Numbered from the stretch's first letter, positions 48,419 to 57,685 are shown. The stretch: DNA of 64,000 bases from Phenylobacterium sp. (GCF_030679875.1 NZ_JAUXSP010000003.1:62001-126000), one strand, 5' to 3'. The notes: generated by a model not told the origin, from the letters alone. Numbers and translations are program-made.

Positions 48419-49537
48419 TCAGGCGGCGGCGTTGCGACGTTCGAGCTGGCTGACCAGCCGTTCCTTCCAGACCCGCGGCGCGCCCGCCACGAGGGAAAGC
48501 TGGCGCGAGCGCCGGTAGTGCAGATGGCAGTCCATCTCCCAGGTGAAGCCGATGCCTCCGTGGGTCTGGATATTTTCCTTGGACGCGAACCAGTAGGCCT
48601 CCGACCCGGCGATCCGCGCGGCGCTGGCGGCCACGGGCAGTTCAGGGGCCCCGGTATTGAGCGCCCAGGCGCCGTAATAGGCGTTGGAGCGGGCCAGTTC
48701 GTTCTTCACATAGATGTCGGCCAGCTTGTGCTTGATGGCCTGGTAGGAGCCGATCACCCGGCCAAAGGCGTAGCGCTCAAGGGCGTAGCCCTTGGCCATC
48801 TCCAGGCAGCGGTCAGCGCCGCCGCACTGTTCGAAGGCCAGCAGCACCGCGGCGCGGTCGTTGATCTGCTCCAGGACCTCAAAGCCCTGGCCAGCGTCGC
48901 CCAGTCGTTTGACCGGCGTATCCTTGAAGGTCAGCCGCGCGGCATCCCGGGTCGGATCCAGGGTCTTCAGCGCGTCCCGCGTCACCGAGGCGTCGGTCAG
49001 GTCGGCGATGAACAGGCCCGGCCGGCCGTTCTCCTTGGCCAGCACCAGGGCGACGGTGGCGATATCGCCGTCGGTGACGGGCAGCTTCACGCCGTTGAGC
49101 TTTCCCCCCTCGACCGTGGCCTGCAGGGTCGAGGCGGTGGTGACGCCGGGACCTTCGGAGACCGCCATGGCGCCGATCACCTCACCGGCGGCGATGCGGG
49201 GCAGCAGGTAGGCCTTCTGCTCCTCGGAGCCCGCCAGCATGATCCCCTCAGCGAGGAAATAGACCGTGGAGGCGAAGGGGATCGGCGCCACGGCGCGGCC
49301 GAGCTCCTCGGCGATCACGCACAGCTCCAGGCGCCCCAGGCCAAGGCCGTTATATTCCTCGGGTATGGCCGCGCCGAGCCAGCCCTGCTCGCCCACCGCC
49401 CTCCAGAGGTCCTCGTCATAGGACCTGGAATCCTCATCCAGAACCTTGCGCACCCGGCTGGTCGGACACTGGGCGTCGAGGAATTTTCGCGCCTCATTCT
49501 TCAGAAACTTCTGGTCGTCGGAAAAATCGAAATTCAT
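48419..49537 (-). CDS. Acyl-CoA dehydrogenase, smaller subunit-like
   Basis: The 372-residue protein is an acyl-CoA dehydrogenase with MNFDFSDDQKFLKNEARKFL at the start, GWLGAAIPEEYNGLGLG, AMAVSEGPGV and YAFGRVIGSYQAIKHKLAD. Near the C-terminus it has NIQTHGGIGFTWEMDCHLHYRR, where the catalytic glutamate of the medium-chain group would be followed by Tyr-Glu but here reads Thr-Trp-Glu. It precedes the larger dehydrogenase gene by eight to fourteen bases. The two may assemble as a heteromer with only one complete active site per pair. It is divergent from the unknown gene at 49679. Confidence 0.87.
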   Translation of the reverse strand: MNFDFSDDQKFLKNEARKFLDAQCPTSRVRKVLDEDSRSYDEDLWRAVGEQGWLGAAIPEEYNGLGLGRLELCVIAEELGRAVAPIPFASTVYFLAEGIMLAGSEEQKAYLLPRIAAGEVIGAMAVSEGPGVTTASTLQATVEGGKLNGVKLPVTDGDIATVALVLAKENGRPGLFIADLTDASVTRDALKTLDPTRDAARLTFKDTPVKRLGDAGQGFEVLEQINDRAAVLLAFEQCGGADRCLEMAKGYALERYAFGRVIGSYQAIKHKLADIYVKNELARSNAYYGAWALNTGAPELPVAASAARIAGSEAYWFASKENIQTHGGIGFTWEMDCHLHYRRSRQLSLVAGAPRVWKERLVSQLERRNAAA

Positions 49538-49678
49538 GCCCGTCTTGTCCCGCCGCGTTCACGGCGCCTGCGTTTCCCTTGAAACCCCACCATACGCATC
49601 GCAGCCGGCGTGGAAAGATTGACCTCGCGTCAAGGATTTCAGGGTCTTATGGGCGGAAATAAGTATCGGTGGGTGCGT

Positions 49679-50251
49679 ATGGCCAAGGCTGTCTTCCAAC
49701 GTAATCAAAAGGTGTGGGTCGAAAGCGTCGGCGCCTGGGCCGTGATCGAGAAGATCGTGCCCGTCTGGGCCCGGGGTTTCGACGAGCCCGTGCGCGTGAC
49801 CTACGACGTGGGACTGGGCCGCGATTTCCACGCCCATGAGCTCCGCGCCGAGCAATCCAGCCACGAACTCGTGGACGATGACGCGCCAAGCTGGCGTCTG
49901 CTGCGGGCCCGCAACAAGTGGCAGCAGCCCGACGACTGCGCCCACCACCCCTATCCAGGCACCTATCCGGTGGTGGTGACCGACGCCAATGACTGGGGCG
50001 GCTGGCGCGTGCCAGGCGCGGAATACGATCGTGATCCACTGAAGATCGAATTCCAGGCCCGGCTGATCACCTCTACTCAGCGCCTGCTCTCCATCGCCCG
50101 TCACCTGTCGGCGCTGGTGGACGAGGCGCCTGAAGACGCCCCGCCGGAGATTCGCCGCCTGTCGGAGGAGGCCCGAAAGGTCGACCGCTTCCTTCAGCAG
50201 ATCCCAGCTGCGGCCGAGGCGCCGCCGGAAATCGCAGAAGACGCCGCCTGA
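49679..50251 (+). CDS. Conserved-looking protein of unknown function
   Basis: The 190-residue version starts at ATG 49679 (MAKAVFQRNQKVWVESVGAW); in-frame starts at 49610 and 49649 would add an unlikely N-terminus, but the choice is not certain. The first half looks like a small beta barrel (VWVESVGAWAVIEKIVPVWA, then EPVRVTYDVGLGRDFHAHEL), as in Tudor- or CarD-like folds; the second half is helical, with RLITSTQRLLSIARHLSALV and an acidic, Ala/Pro-rich end. No family recognised. It lies 58 bp before pepN on the same strand, possibly cotranscribed. Confidence 0.7.
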   Translation: MAKAVFQRNQKVWVESVGAWAVIEKIVPVWARGFDEPVRVTYDVGLGRDFHAHELRAEQSSHELVDDDAPSWRLLRARNKWQQPDDCAHHPYPGTYPVVVTDANDWGGWRVPGAEYDRDPLKIEFQARLITSTQRLLSIARHLSALVDEAPEDAPPEIRRLSEEARKVDRFLQQIPAAAEAPPEIAEDAA

Positions 50252-50309
50252 GCCACTTCGGCCTTCGCCGCCTCTGGCGACCGGCCGCCCGGGGCGTTAC
50301 ATCGGTGGG

Positions 50310-52931
50310 ATGCGCACCGAAACGCCCCAGCCGATCCGCCTGTCCGATTATCGCCCGCCGGCCTTCCTGGTGGACGAGATTCATCTGGACTTCGACCTGA
50401 AGCCCAGCGCCACCCGGGTGAAGGCCAGGCTCAGCCTGCGCCGTAACGGCGACCACGCCGAGCCGCTGGTGCTGAACGGCGAGCGGCTGACCCCGATCTC
50501 TGTGGCCATTGATGGCCGGGCCCTGGCTGAGACCGACCGCGTCATCGACGCCGAGCATCTCACCATCGCCAATGTCCCCGACGCCTTCGTGCTGGAGACC
50601 GAGGTCGAGATCGATCCGGCCGCCAACACCTCGCTGGACGGCCTCTACATGTCCGGCGGCCGGTTCTGCACCCAGTGCGAGGCCGAGGGCTTTCGCAAGA
50701 TTACCTGGTTCCCGGACCGTCCTGACGTGCTGGCCCGCTACACAGTGAGGATGACGGCGGACAAGGCGTTCCAGCGCCTGCTGTCCAACGGCAATCTGAT
50801 GGAGTCTGGCCAGACGGCCGACGGCCGCCACTACGCGGTCTGGAACGACCCCTTCCCCAAGCCCTGCTACCTGTTCGCCCTTGTGGCCGGCGAGCTCGAC
50901 ATGCTGGAAGACAGCCTCGTCACCATGAGCGGCCGCAAGGTCGATTTGCGCATCTATGTCGATCCCGGCATGGCCGATCGCGCCCTCTACGCCATGGACG
51001 CCCTCAAGCGCTCGATGAAATGGGACGAGGAGGCGTTTGGCCGGGAATACGACCTCGACCTGTTCATGATCGTCGCCGTGCGGGACTTCAATTTCGGCGC
51101 GATGGAGAACAAGGGGCTGAACATCTTCAACTCCTCGCTCCTCCTGGCCGATCAGGCGACCGCCACCGACTTCGACTATGAGCGGATCGAGAGCGTCGTC
51201 GCCCACGAGTATTTCCACAACTGGACCGGCGACCGGATCACCTGTCGCGACTGGTTCCAGCTGTGCCTGAAGGAAGGCCTGACCGTCTTCCGTGACCAGA
51301 GCTTCTCGGCCGACATGCGCGGCGCCGCCGTCCAGCGGATCAAGGATGTGAAAGCCCTGCGCGCCCGTCAGTTCTCTGAGGACCAGGGACCGCTGGCCCA
51401 CCCGGTGCGGCCGTCGAGCTATCTGAAGATCGACAACTTCTACACCGCAACCATCTACGAGAAGGGCTCCGAGGTCATCGGCATGCTCAAGACCCTGATC
51501 GGGGCCGAGGCTTTCCGGAAGGGCATGGACCTCTATTTCGATCGATGGGACGGCCACGCCACCACGGTCGAGGCCTTTATCGAGTGCTTCGCCGAAGCCT
51601 CGAGCCAGGACCTGTCGGCGTTCTTCGGCTGGTACGAGCAGGCAGGCACCCCCCGGGTCGATATCCGGCGCACCTATGACGCCGCCGCCCAGACCCTGAA
51701 GCTCGACCTGACCCAGACGACGCCGCCGACCCCTGGCCAGGCCAGCAAGATCCCCCTGCCCATCCCGGTGCGCCTCGGTCTGCTCGACGGGGAAGGCCGC
51801 GCCCTGGCCTTTGAGCGCGACGGTCAGGCGGTGGACGAGACTGTGGTGGTGCTGGACGCCGCCAGGACCAGCGTCACCCTGACGGGCGTCGATCGCGAAC
51901 CGGTGCTCTCAGCCCTGCGCGGCTTCTCGGCGCCTGTGGTCCTGACCACCGATTCCGAGCCCAAGGATCGCTACGTCCAGCTCGCCGCCGATCCGGACCT
52001 GTTCAATCGCTGGGAGGCCGGCCAGGATCTGGCCCGCGACCTCATGCTGGCCCGCAGCGCCGGAACCCCAGACGAGGTGGGCGAGGAACGCTACGCCGAG
52101 GCGGTCGGTCGCGCCCTGTCCGATCAGGCCGCAGATCCGGCCTTCAAGGCTCTGCTGCTGTCCCTGCCCAGCGAAGCCGAGTTGGCCCTGGCCCAGCAGC
52201 CTGCTGACCCTGCCGCCATCCATCTGGCCCGGAACGCGCTGCGCGCCCGGCTGGCCGTTCACCTGGCCGAGGAGTTGGGGCGTCTGCACACCGGCCTTCA
52301 GGACCTCGGAGAGTTTTCCCCCGACGCCGCGGGCGCCGGGCGCCGGGCCTTGCGCAACATGGCCCTCGACATCCTCTCGGTGGACCCGCACGCGGAGAAC
52401 GCCGAACGCGCCTTTGGCCACTATGAGGCCGCGGGCAACATGACCGACGCCATGGGCGGGCTCTCGGCCCTGATGCAGATCGGCGGCGAGCCGTTTGAGA
52501 AGGCCCTGGCCGACTTCTACGAACGCTGGAAGGGCGAGCCCCTGGTCATCGACAAGTGGTTCGCCCTGCAGGCCCGGGCGCCGGATGAGGGCGCGCTCGG
52601 CCGCGTCCTGGGCCTGACCGCCCACCCGGCGTTTGATCCGAAAAATCCCAACCGCCTGCGGGCCTTGGTCGGGACCTTCGCCGCCGGCAATCCCGTGCGG
52701 TTCCACGATGAAAGTGGAGCCGGATACAGGTTCCTGGCCGATCAGATCCTGTCGGTCGACGGCTATAACCCGATGACCGCGGCGCGCCTGTTGGAGCCGC
52801 TGGGCGGCTGGCGGCGCTATCGCCCCGATCTGGGCGCCCTGATGCGCGCCCAACTGGAGCGGATCGCCGGTCAGGAAGGCTTGTCGAAAAACGTCTACGA
52901 ACTCGCCTCGCGGGCGCTTGCCGAGGACTGA
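50310..52931 (+). CDS. pepN: Aminopeptidase N
   Basis: PepN is a cytoplasmic M1 zinc aminopeptidase that finishes protein breakdown by removing N-terminal residues. The 873-residue protein has the substrate-anchoring GAMEN at 263-267, the zinc site HEYFH at 299-303 with the third ligand Glu322, and the family end domains of helical repeats (about 540-870). No signal peptide is present. The order (N-terminal saddle, thermolysin-like core, C-terminal helical superhelix) and length fit the E. coli type. The sensor kinase pleC follows after 142 bp; no functional tie is known. Confidence 0.96.
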   Translation: MRTETPQPIRLSDYRPPAFLVDEIHLDFDLKPSATRVKARLSLRRNGDHAEPLVLNGERLTPISVAIDGRALAETDRVIDAEHLTIANVPDAFVLETEVEIDPAANTSLDGLYMSGGRFCTQCEAEGFRKITWFPDRPDVLARYTVRMTADKAFQRLLSNGNLMESGQTADGRHYAVWNDPFPKPCYLFALVAGELDMLEDSLVTMSGRKVDLRIYVDPGMADRALYAMDALKRSMKWDEEAFGREYDLDLFMIVAVRDFNFGAMENKGLNIFNSSLLLADQATATDFDYERIESVVAHEYFHNWTGDRITCRDWFQLCLKEGLTVFRDQSFSADMRGAAVQRIKDVKALRARQFSEDQGPLAHPVRPSSYLKIDNFYTATIYEKGSEVIGMLKTLIGAEAFRKGMDLYFDRWDGHATTVEAFIECFAEASSQDLSAFFGWYEQAGTPRVDIRRTYDAAAQTLKLDLTQTTPPTPGQASKIPLPIPVRLGLLDGEGRALAFERDGQAVDETVVVLDAARTSVTLTGVDREPVLSALRGFSAPVVLTTDSEPKDRYVQLAADPDLFNRWEAGQDLARDLMLARSAGTPDEVGEERYAEAVGRALSDQAADPAFKALLLSLPSEAELALAQQPADPAAIHLARNALRARLAVHLAEELGRLHTGLQDLGEFSPDAAGAGRRALRNMALDILSVDPHAENAERAFGHYEAAGNMTDAMGGLSALMQIGGEPFEKALADFYERWKGEPLVIDKWFALQARAPDEGALGRVLGLTAHPAFDPKNPNRLRALVGTFAAGNPVRFHDESGAGYRFLADQILSVDGYNPMTAARLLEPLGGWRRYRPDLGALMRAQLERIAGQEGLSKNVYELASRALAED

Positions 52932-53073
52932 GCCCAGCCCGTCCGTCGCACGCGTCTGCGTCAAGCAAGGTTCCGATGCAGACGCGACCGTATGACTCGT
53001 GACGTGGCGAGTCCGCCCGCCTAGACTCCGGTTTGCGGGGTGACTCGAATTTGAGGGTAAGGGAGCGGCGGGC

Positions 53074-55626
53074 TTGGCCGGACGCGGAAGCAGAAGCGCG
53101 GCTCGGACCCAGGGTCGGAAGCGCGGCGGGGAGGCGAGTCCAGGTTCCCGGCCGCCGCCGACGTTCGCGTTCGCACGTCTGGCGATCCTCACCACCCTGC
53201 TCCTCATGGCCGTCTATACGGCCTTCGCCGTGGCCCGCATCCAGGCCGAACCCACCCGGGCCGGACAGCTGGGCGTCGTCCTGCCTGGCGAGGCCCAGGC
53301 CTTGGCCGCGCGCCTTGACGCCGAGGCCGCCACCCTGCGGGGCGGTTTGCTGGCGGCGCGGGAAATCCTCGAGACCAGACCCGACAGCCCGCTGGAAGCC
53401 GCTGAAATTGGCCTGAAGGTCGCGACAGGAACCGCCAGCGCCTTGATTGTCCTGAATGAGGGGCAGACCCTCGCGACCACCGGAACGGCGCCCGAGTTGA
53501 ACTGGAGCGCCCTGGCGGCCCAGACCGACCGGGTCCAGCGGGAGGTTTGGTTTGGGACCGACAGTCCCCAGGGCGGCGCCCCGGTCCTGCTGGCTGGGAC
53601 CACAGCCTCCACCCCACAGGGACGCCGCACGATCTTCCTCGTCGCCGATCCTGCCCGGCTGACGGCTCTGCTGGCGGATGCGCGTCTGGGCGCCATCCTG
53701 TCTGCGAGGGGCCAGATGGTGGCCGCCATCGGCGCCGGGGGCGTCGCCGAAGCCGACAGCCTGAGCACAGCGTTTGAACTCACGCCGGGCGAACTGCGGC
53801 CCGGCCGCCTGACGCGGGCCCGAAGCTCGGACGGGTCAAGCCTGCAGGTGGTCGCGTATCCTGCGGCGGACGGCGCCTGGCTGGCCGTGGTCGGCGCCGA
53901 TGCTGATCCGCTGGAAATCCTGTCGGCCCGGGAGCAGCTCGGCTGGGTGCTGATCCCCCTGAGCGTGGCCTTCCTTCTGGGACTGCTGCTGTTCACCCAG
54001 AGCCGCAAGGTCGAGGCGGCTCAGCAGGCCTTCTATGACAGCGAGCAGCGCTTCCGGATGGCTGTCGAGGCCGCCCGCTGCGGGATCTGGGAGTGGGATC
54101 TGGCCACCGACGAGGTCTTTCTGTCCGACGTCACCGGCGGCATGCTGGGCTGGGGCGGCGGCGGCGTGGTGGGCGGCCAGGACGTTCTGGACCGGGTGTC
54201 CCCAGATCACCGCGAGCGGGTCCGTCAGGCCCTGTCCACCGCGGCGCTCTACGGCGCCTTCGACGTCTCATTCCGGGTGCCCGGTGAGCCGGGGGAACGG
54301 CCCATATGGATCGACGCCCGGGGCCAGGCTTTTGGCCGCGCGCCCGAAGGCGGCTTTGCCCGGATCATCGGGGTCGCCCTCGACGTCACCGAGGAGCGGA
54401 TGGCCCAGGCCCGGGCCCAGGCGGCCGAGAACCGCCTGCGCGACGCCATTGAGAGCGTATCGGAGGCCTTCGTCCTCTGGGATCGGCATGGCCGCCTGCT
54501 GATGTGCAATCGCAACTATCGCAGCGTCTTCTCCCTGGAGGCGCGCCTGCTCAAGCCCGGCGCCGCCCGCGATCAGGTCAACCGCTTCGCCCAGCTGGCC
54601 ATCAAGCGCGAGGCGCCGGCCATGGACGGCCAGCGCGGGGTCCGCGAAGCCGAGCTGAACGACGGCCGCTGGATCCAGATATCGGAGCGCCGCACCGCCG
54701 AGGGCGGGCTGGTGATGACGGCGGCAGACATCACCGCCATCAAGACCCAGGAGGAGGCCCGCCGGGTCAACGAAGAGGCCCTGCAGAAGGCCGTCGTCAG
54801 CCTGGAGCGCAGCCAGGAACAGCTGTCGGAGCTGGCCCGCAAGTACGAGGCTGAAAAGGTCCGCGCCGAGAGCGCCAACACCGCCAAGAGCGAGTTCCTG
54901 GCCAATATGAGCCATGAGTTGCGGACCCCGCTGAACGCCATCAACGGCTTCTCTGAGATCATGGTCGGCGAGATGTTCGGCCCCCTCGGCGACCCCCGCT
55001 ACAAGGAATATTGTGGGGATATCCTGTCCTCGGGCCAGCACCTGCTGGCGCTGATCAACGACATCCTCGACATGTCCAAGATCGAGGCCGGAAAGATGAA
55101 CCTGAAGTTCGAGCCCCTGACCCTGGAGGACGTGGTCGAGGACGCCGCCCGGCTGATCCGCAACAGGGCCGACAGCGCGGGCCTGGCGGTCGATCTGGAA
55201 TTCCCCCGGGACCTGCCCGAGGTCGAGGCCGACTACCGCGCCATCAAGCAGGTGCTGCTCAACCTGCTCTCCAACGCCATCAAGTTCACGCCGCGGGGCG
55301 GCCGCATCACAGTGCGCGCCGACGCCCGCCCTGATCCCCTGGGCGAGCGGGTGCGCATCACGGTCCGTGATACCGGCATCGGCATCGCCCCGGACGATCT
55401 GGCCCGGCTCGCCCGTCCCTTCGAGCAGATCGAGAACCAGCACTCCAAGACCCAGCAGGGCACGGGCCTGGGTCTCGCCCTCACCAAGTCCCTGGTGGAG
55501 ATGCACGGGGGCTCCCTCGACATCCAGAGCGCGCCGGGCGAAGGCACCACCGTCGGCTTCTCTCTGCCCGTCCGGCAGAGTGAGCCCCAGCAGGCGCCCG
55601 TTCGTCGCACGGGGACGGCGGCCTGA
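53074..55626 (+). CDS. pleC: PleC-type sensor histidine kinase/phosphatase
   Basis: PleC is a polar kinase/phosphatase that acts on DivK and PleD in the Caulobacter cell cycle. The 850-residue protein has a first membrane helix (about 30-53), a periplasmic region (about 54-285), a second helix (about 290-310), a PAS domain (about 320-450) and a second PAS-like domain (about 455-560). The dimerisation helix MSHELRTPLNAINGF carries phospho-acceptor His614, and the ATPase domain has NLLSNAIKFTP, DTGIGIAP and GTGLGLAL. C. crescentus PleC is 842 residues with His610, a close match. The start is TTG with GGGAG upstream, needed to include the first helix; no ATG is available before it. Confidence 0.75.
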   Translation: MAGRGSRSAARTQGRKRGGEASPGSRPPPTFAFARLAILTTLLLMAVYTAFAVARIQAEPTRAGQLGVVLPGEAQALAARLDAEAATLRGGLLAAREILETRPDSPLEAAEIGLKVATGTASALIVLNEGQTLATTGTAPELNWSALAAQTDRVQREVWFGTDSPQGGAPVLLAGTTASTPQGRRTIFLVADPARLTALLADARLGAILSARGQMVAAIGAGGVAEADSLSTAFELTPGELRPGRLTRARSSDGSSLQVVAYPAADGAWLAVVGADADPLEILSAREQLGWVLIPLSVAFLLGLLLFTQSRKVEAAQQAFYDSEQRFRMAVEAARCGIWEWDLATDEVFLSDVTGGMLGWGGGGVVGGQDVLDRVSPDHRERVRQALSTAALYGAFDVSFRVPGEPGERPIWIDARGQAFGRAPEGGFARIIGVALDVTEERMAQARAQAAENRLRDAIESVSEAFVLWDRHGRLLMCNRNYRSVFSLEARLLKPGAARDQVNRFAQLAIKREAPAMDGQRGVREAELNDGRWIQISERRTAEGGLVMTAADITAIKTQEEARRVNEEALQKAVVSLERSQEQLSELARKYEAEKVRAESANTAKSEFLANMSHELRTPLNAINGFSEIMVGEMFGPLGDPRYKEYCGDILSSGQHLLALINDILDMSKIEAGKMNLKFEPLTLEDVVEDAARLIRNRADSAGLAVDLEFPRDLPEVEADYRAIKQVLLNLLSNAIKFTPRGGRITVRADARPDPLGERVRITVRDTGIGIAPDDLARLARPFEQIENQHSKTQQGTGLGLALTKSLVEMHGGSLDIQSAPGEGTTVGFSLPVRQSEPQQAPVRRTGTAA

Positions 55627-55645
55627 AGGCCGGGCTGTGTGAGCC

Positions 55646-56155
55646 CTAAGGCTGTTCGCCGCCGCGGTGGTCCCGCTCGCCCCGATGGCCGCGCCCGTCG
55701 CGGTGGCCCATGACCGGGCGCGAGAGGGCGTCCGCCAGGGCCTGACGCTCTTGCAGGCTGAGGTCAGCGGCGAACTCGACAACCCGGCTCTCCAGCCGGC
55801 TTCGGGCTTCGGCCTCGATCGCCTGGGCCTTGGCCAGGGCCTCACGCACGGCGGCGGGATCATAGGGATCGGCGGCGATCTCGCCCCAGGCGCCACGCCG
55901 AGCCTCACCAGCGCTGACCAGCGAACGACGCACCTCACGGGCTTCTCCCCGCAGGGCCTGACGATAGGCGTCCTGGCGGGCCTCCGGCAGGGCGGAGGCG
56001 GCGGAGAAGATGGGTGGCGGCCCCGGCCGCATGGCCATCTGCCGGCCTTCAGACATGCGCACGCCGATCACCAGACCGCCGATCATCGCCCCGATGGCGA
56101 ACAGATTGACGGCGAGGGAGACGAACAGGGCGATGGTCAGGCTACGCTGCGACAT
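55646..56155 (-). CDS. Periplasmic heavy-metal-sensor/Spy-like protein
   Basis: The 169-residue protein has an uncleaved-looking hydrophobic segment (about 8-33) and a helical periplasmic part typical of the metal-resistance/Spy/CpxP-like group (ALPEARQDAYRQALRGEARE, with ESRVVEFAADLSLQERQALAD). The C-terminus is His/Arg/Gly-rich (HRDGRGHRGERDHRGG) and could bind metal. The ATG overlaps the stop of the upstream membrane protein gene by one base (TGATG); a TTG one codon earlier is possible. It ends a unit with a sigma factor and a probable anti-sigma protein, so it likely serves as sensor or effector of envelope or metal stress. Confidence 0.75.
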   Translation of the reverse strand: MSQRSLTIALFVSLAVNLFAIGAMIGGLVIGVRMSEGRQMAMRPGPPPIFSAASALPEARQDAYRQALRGEAREVRRSLVSAGEARRGAWGEIAADPYDPAAVREALAKAQAIEAEARSRLESRVVEFAADLSLQERQALADALSRPVMGHRDGRGHRGERDHRGGEQP

Positions 56156-56577
56156 CAAACGTCTCCCACCAACTCAATATCCAGGGTGTCGTAGGCGCTG
56201 ACCGCGGCGGTGATCACCTCGAGCTCGCCCATCGGGGCGACGGCCCCGGACACCACGACTCCAGCCATGACGCCGGCGACCCCGGCGGCCATGAGTCCCG
56301 CCCCAAGGCTGGTGCGCCACAGCCAGCCGCGCCAGGGCGGCGCCCGTCGCTCAGCCGGCGCATGGCTCAGGATCGCCGCCTGCAACGCCGCGCTGGCCGC
56401 GGGGACGCGCCAGGAGTCCAGCGCCCAGTCCAGGTCGCTCTGTTGGGCCAGCAGCGGCGCTGTCGCCGCAGGTTCGGCCGACATCAGCAGGGCGGCGGAC
56501 TCGCGCTCGGCGGCGGGCCAGCGGGAGACATCCCCTCCGTAGGCCTCGGCCAGGACGGCGAAACGGTCCAACTCCAT
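56155..56577 (-). CDS. Small membrane protein, probable anti-sigma factor
   Basis: The 140-residue protein starts at ATG 56577, which has AGGAAGGA at good spacing. Its first half is a soluble cytoplasmic stretch (FAVLAEAYGGDVSRWPAAER, with repeated Ala-rich helices), then one membrane helix (about 93-118; LGAGLMAAGVAGVMAGVVV) and a short periplasmic tail. That layout and its place directly behind an ECF sigma gene fit an anti-sigma factor, though no zinc-binding HxxxCxxC motif is seen. It is followed without a gap by the Spy-like gene. Confidence 0.6.
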   Translation of the reverse strand: MELDRFAVLAEAYGGDVSRWPAAERESAALLMSAEPAATAPLLAQQSDLDWALDSWRVPAASAALQAAILSHAPAERRAPPWRGWLWRTSLGAGLMAAGVAGVMAGVVVSGAVAPMGELEVITAAVSAYDTLDIELVGDV

Positions 56578-56605
56578 GTTCGGTCCTTCCTTCATCGCGA
56601 CGCCC

Positions 56606-57151
56606 TCACCGCATATCCGCCAGGGCCAGGCGCAGGGCGCGCCGGCCTCGGGACAACAGGCTCTCCAGAGCCTCGACGCTGACGCCCATCAGGCCCGCGG
56701 CCTCTATATTCCCCAGCTCCTGATAGTGGCAGAGCACCACCGCCTCCCGCTGCCGGTCGGGCAGGCGCGCCATGGCGGCGGCCACCCTGAGCCCGACATC
56801 GGCCGCCTCCAGACCGCGATCGGGCGCCGGCCCCTCGTCGGCCTGCTCCGGGGGCGTCTCGGTGGGAATTTCGCGGCGTTTGCGCAGGCGGTCGTAGCAG
56901 AGGTTCAGGGCCACCCGGTGCAGCCAGGTATCGAACCGGGCCGCCCCCGGCGTCCATTTCGGCGCCTGGCGCCAGGCGCGAACGAAGACCTCCTGCGACA
57001 CGTCCTCGGCCTCGGCGAGGTCTCCCAGCATCCGCACCGCCAGGCCGTTGATCCTTGGCAGCTTGCGGGCCATCAGGGCGCGCACCGCCGCGGGGTCGCC
57101 CTGGGCGACCCGACCCAGCAGCTCGTCGTCGGGATCCTGCGCAATCGCCAA
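56606..57151 (-). CDS. ECF-type RNA polymerase sigma factor
   Basis: The 181-residue sigma factor has region 2 (about 15-85; GDPAAVRALMARKLPRINGLA then EDVSQEVFVRAWRQ and FDTWLHRVALNLCYDRLRKR) and region 4 (about 125-178; MARLPDRQREAVVLCHYQEL and LESLLSRGRRALR). It redirects polymerase to a small regulon. It has no recognisable C-terminal extension. The next genes downstream encode a probable anti-sigma membrane protein and a Spy-like protein; an EF-hand protein gene lies 41 bp upstream. All read the same way, which points to one stress-response unit. Confidence 0.92.
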   Translation of the reverse strand: MAIAQDPDDELLGRVAQGDPAAVRALMARKLPRINGLAVRMLGDLAEAEDVSQEVFVRAWRQAPKWTPGAARFDTWLHRVALNLCYDRLRKRREIPTETPPEQADEGPAPDRGLEAADVGLRVAAAMARLPDRQREAVVLCHYQELGNIEAAGLMGVSVEALESLLSRGRRALRLALADMR

Positions 57152-57192
57152 GCCTCACCTCGCCCGCGCCGTGGCTGGGCCCTGTCGGGGGA

Positions 57193-57624
57193 TCACGGTC
57201 GGCCACGCGGACGGCTCTGACGAAGGCTGGTGAGTTCGGCGCGGTCCAGGATGCCATCCTTGTCGGCGTCGCTGGCCGCAAAGCGGCGGTCGGCGCCGGC
57301 CTCGATCTCAGCGCGGGTGATCACACCGTCTCGGTTGGCGTCCAGCCGCGTCCAGATCTCGGCGACCCTGCCGGCGCCGCCTGCGCCGCCGAACCGCCGC
57401 GCCATGTCCTCCATGGGCTTGAACTCGGCCCGGGTGATCTTGTCGTCACGGTTCTTGTCGAAGGCCTCAAGCATGGCGTCAGTCTGGCTCTTGCGGAACT
57501 CGGCCAGGGTCACCTTGCCGTCCTTGTTCAGGTCGGGGTCCGGCGCACGGCCCATCATCTGCGCTTGCGCCGGCGCGCCCATCAGGGCGACGGCGAGGAC
57601 GCTGAACAGAAGCATGCGGGACAT
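57193..57624 (-). CDS. Secreted EF-hand protein (four loops)
   Basis: The 143-residue product has a signal peptide (hydrophobic 4-20, cleavage at AQA|Q near 22) and four EF-hand loops: DLNKDGKVTLAEF, DKNRDDKITRAEF, DANRDGVITRAEI and DADKDGILDRAEL. Each has the right spacing of acidic residues to bind calcium, though the first loop has Asn/Lys variation and the second has Asp in place of the central Gly. AAGGAGG stands before the ATG. It should act in the periplasm as a calcium buffer or sensor. It precedes the sigma factor gene, so a role in the same response is likely. Confidence 0.9.
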   Translation of the reverse strand: MSRMLLFSVLAVALMGAPAQAQMMGRAPDPDLNKDGKVTLAEFRKSQTDAMLEAFDKNRDDKITRAEFKPMEDMARRFGGAGGAGRVAEIWTRLDANRDGVITRAEIEAGADRRFAASDADKDGILDRAELTSLRQSRPRGRP

Positions 57625-57685
57625 GGCGACCTCCTTGTGCGGCGGGTTCGGAGAGTTGAACGGGCCAGCCGCTCATTTCCGTCGC

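Noticed and set aside
54268..55938. A 556-codon minus-strand frame opposite pleC
   Set aside because: Antisense to an unmistakable kinase domain.
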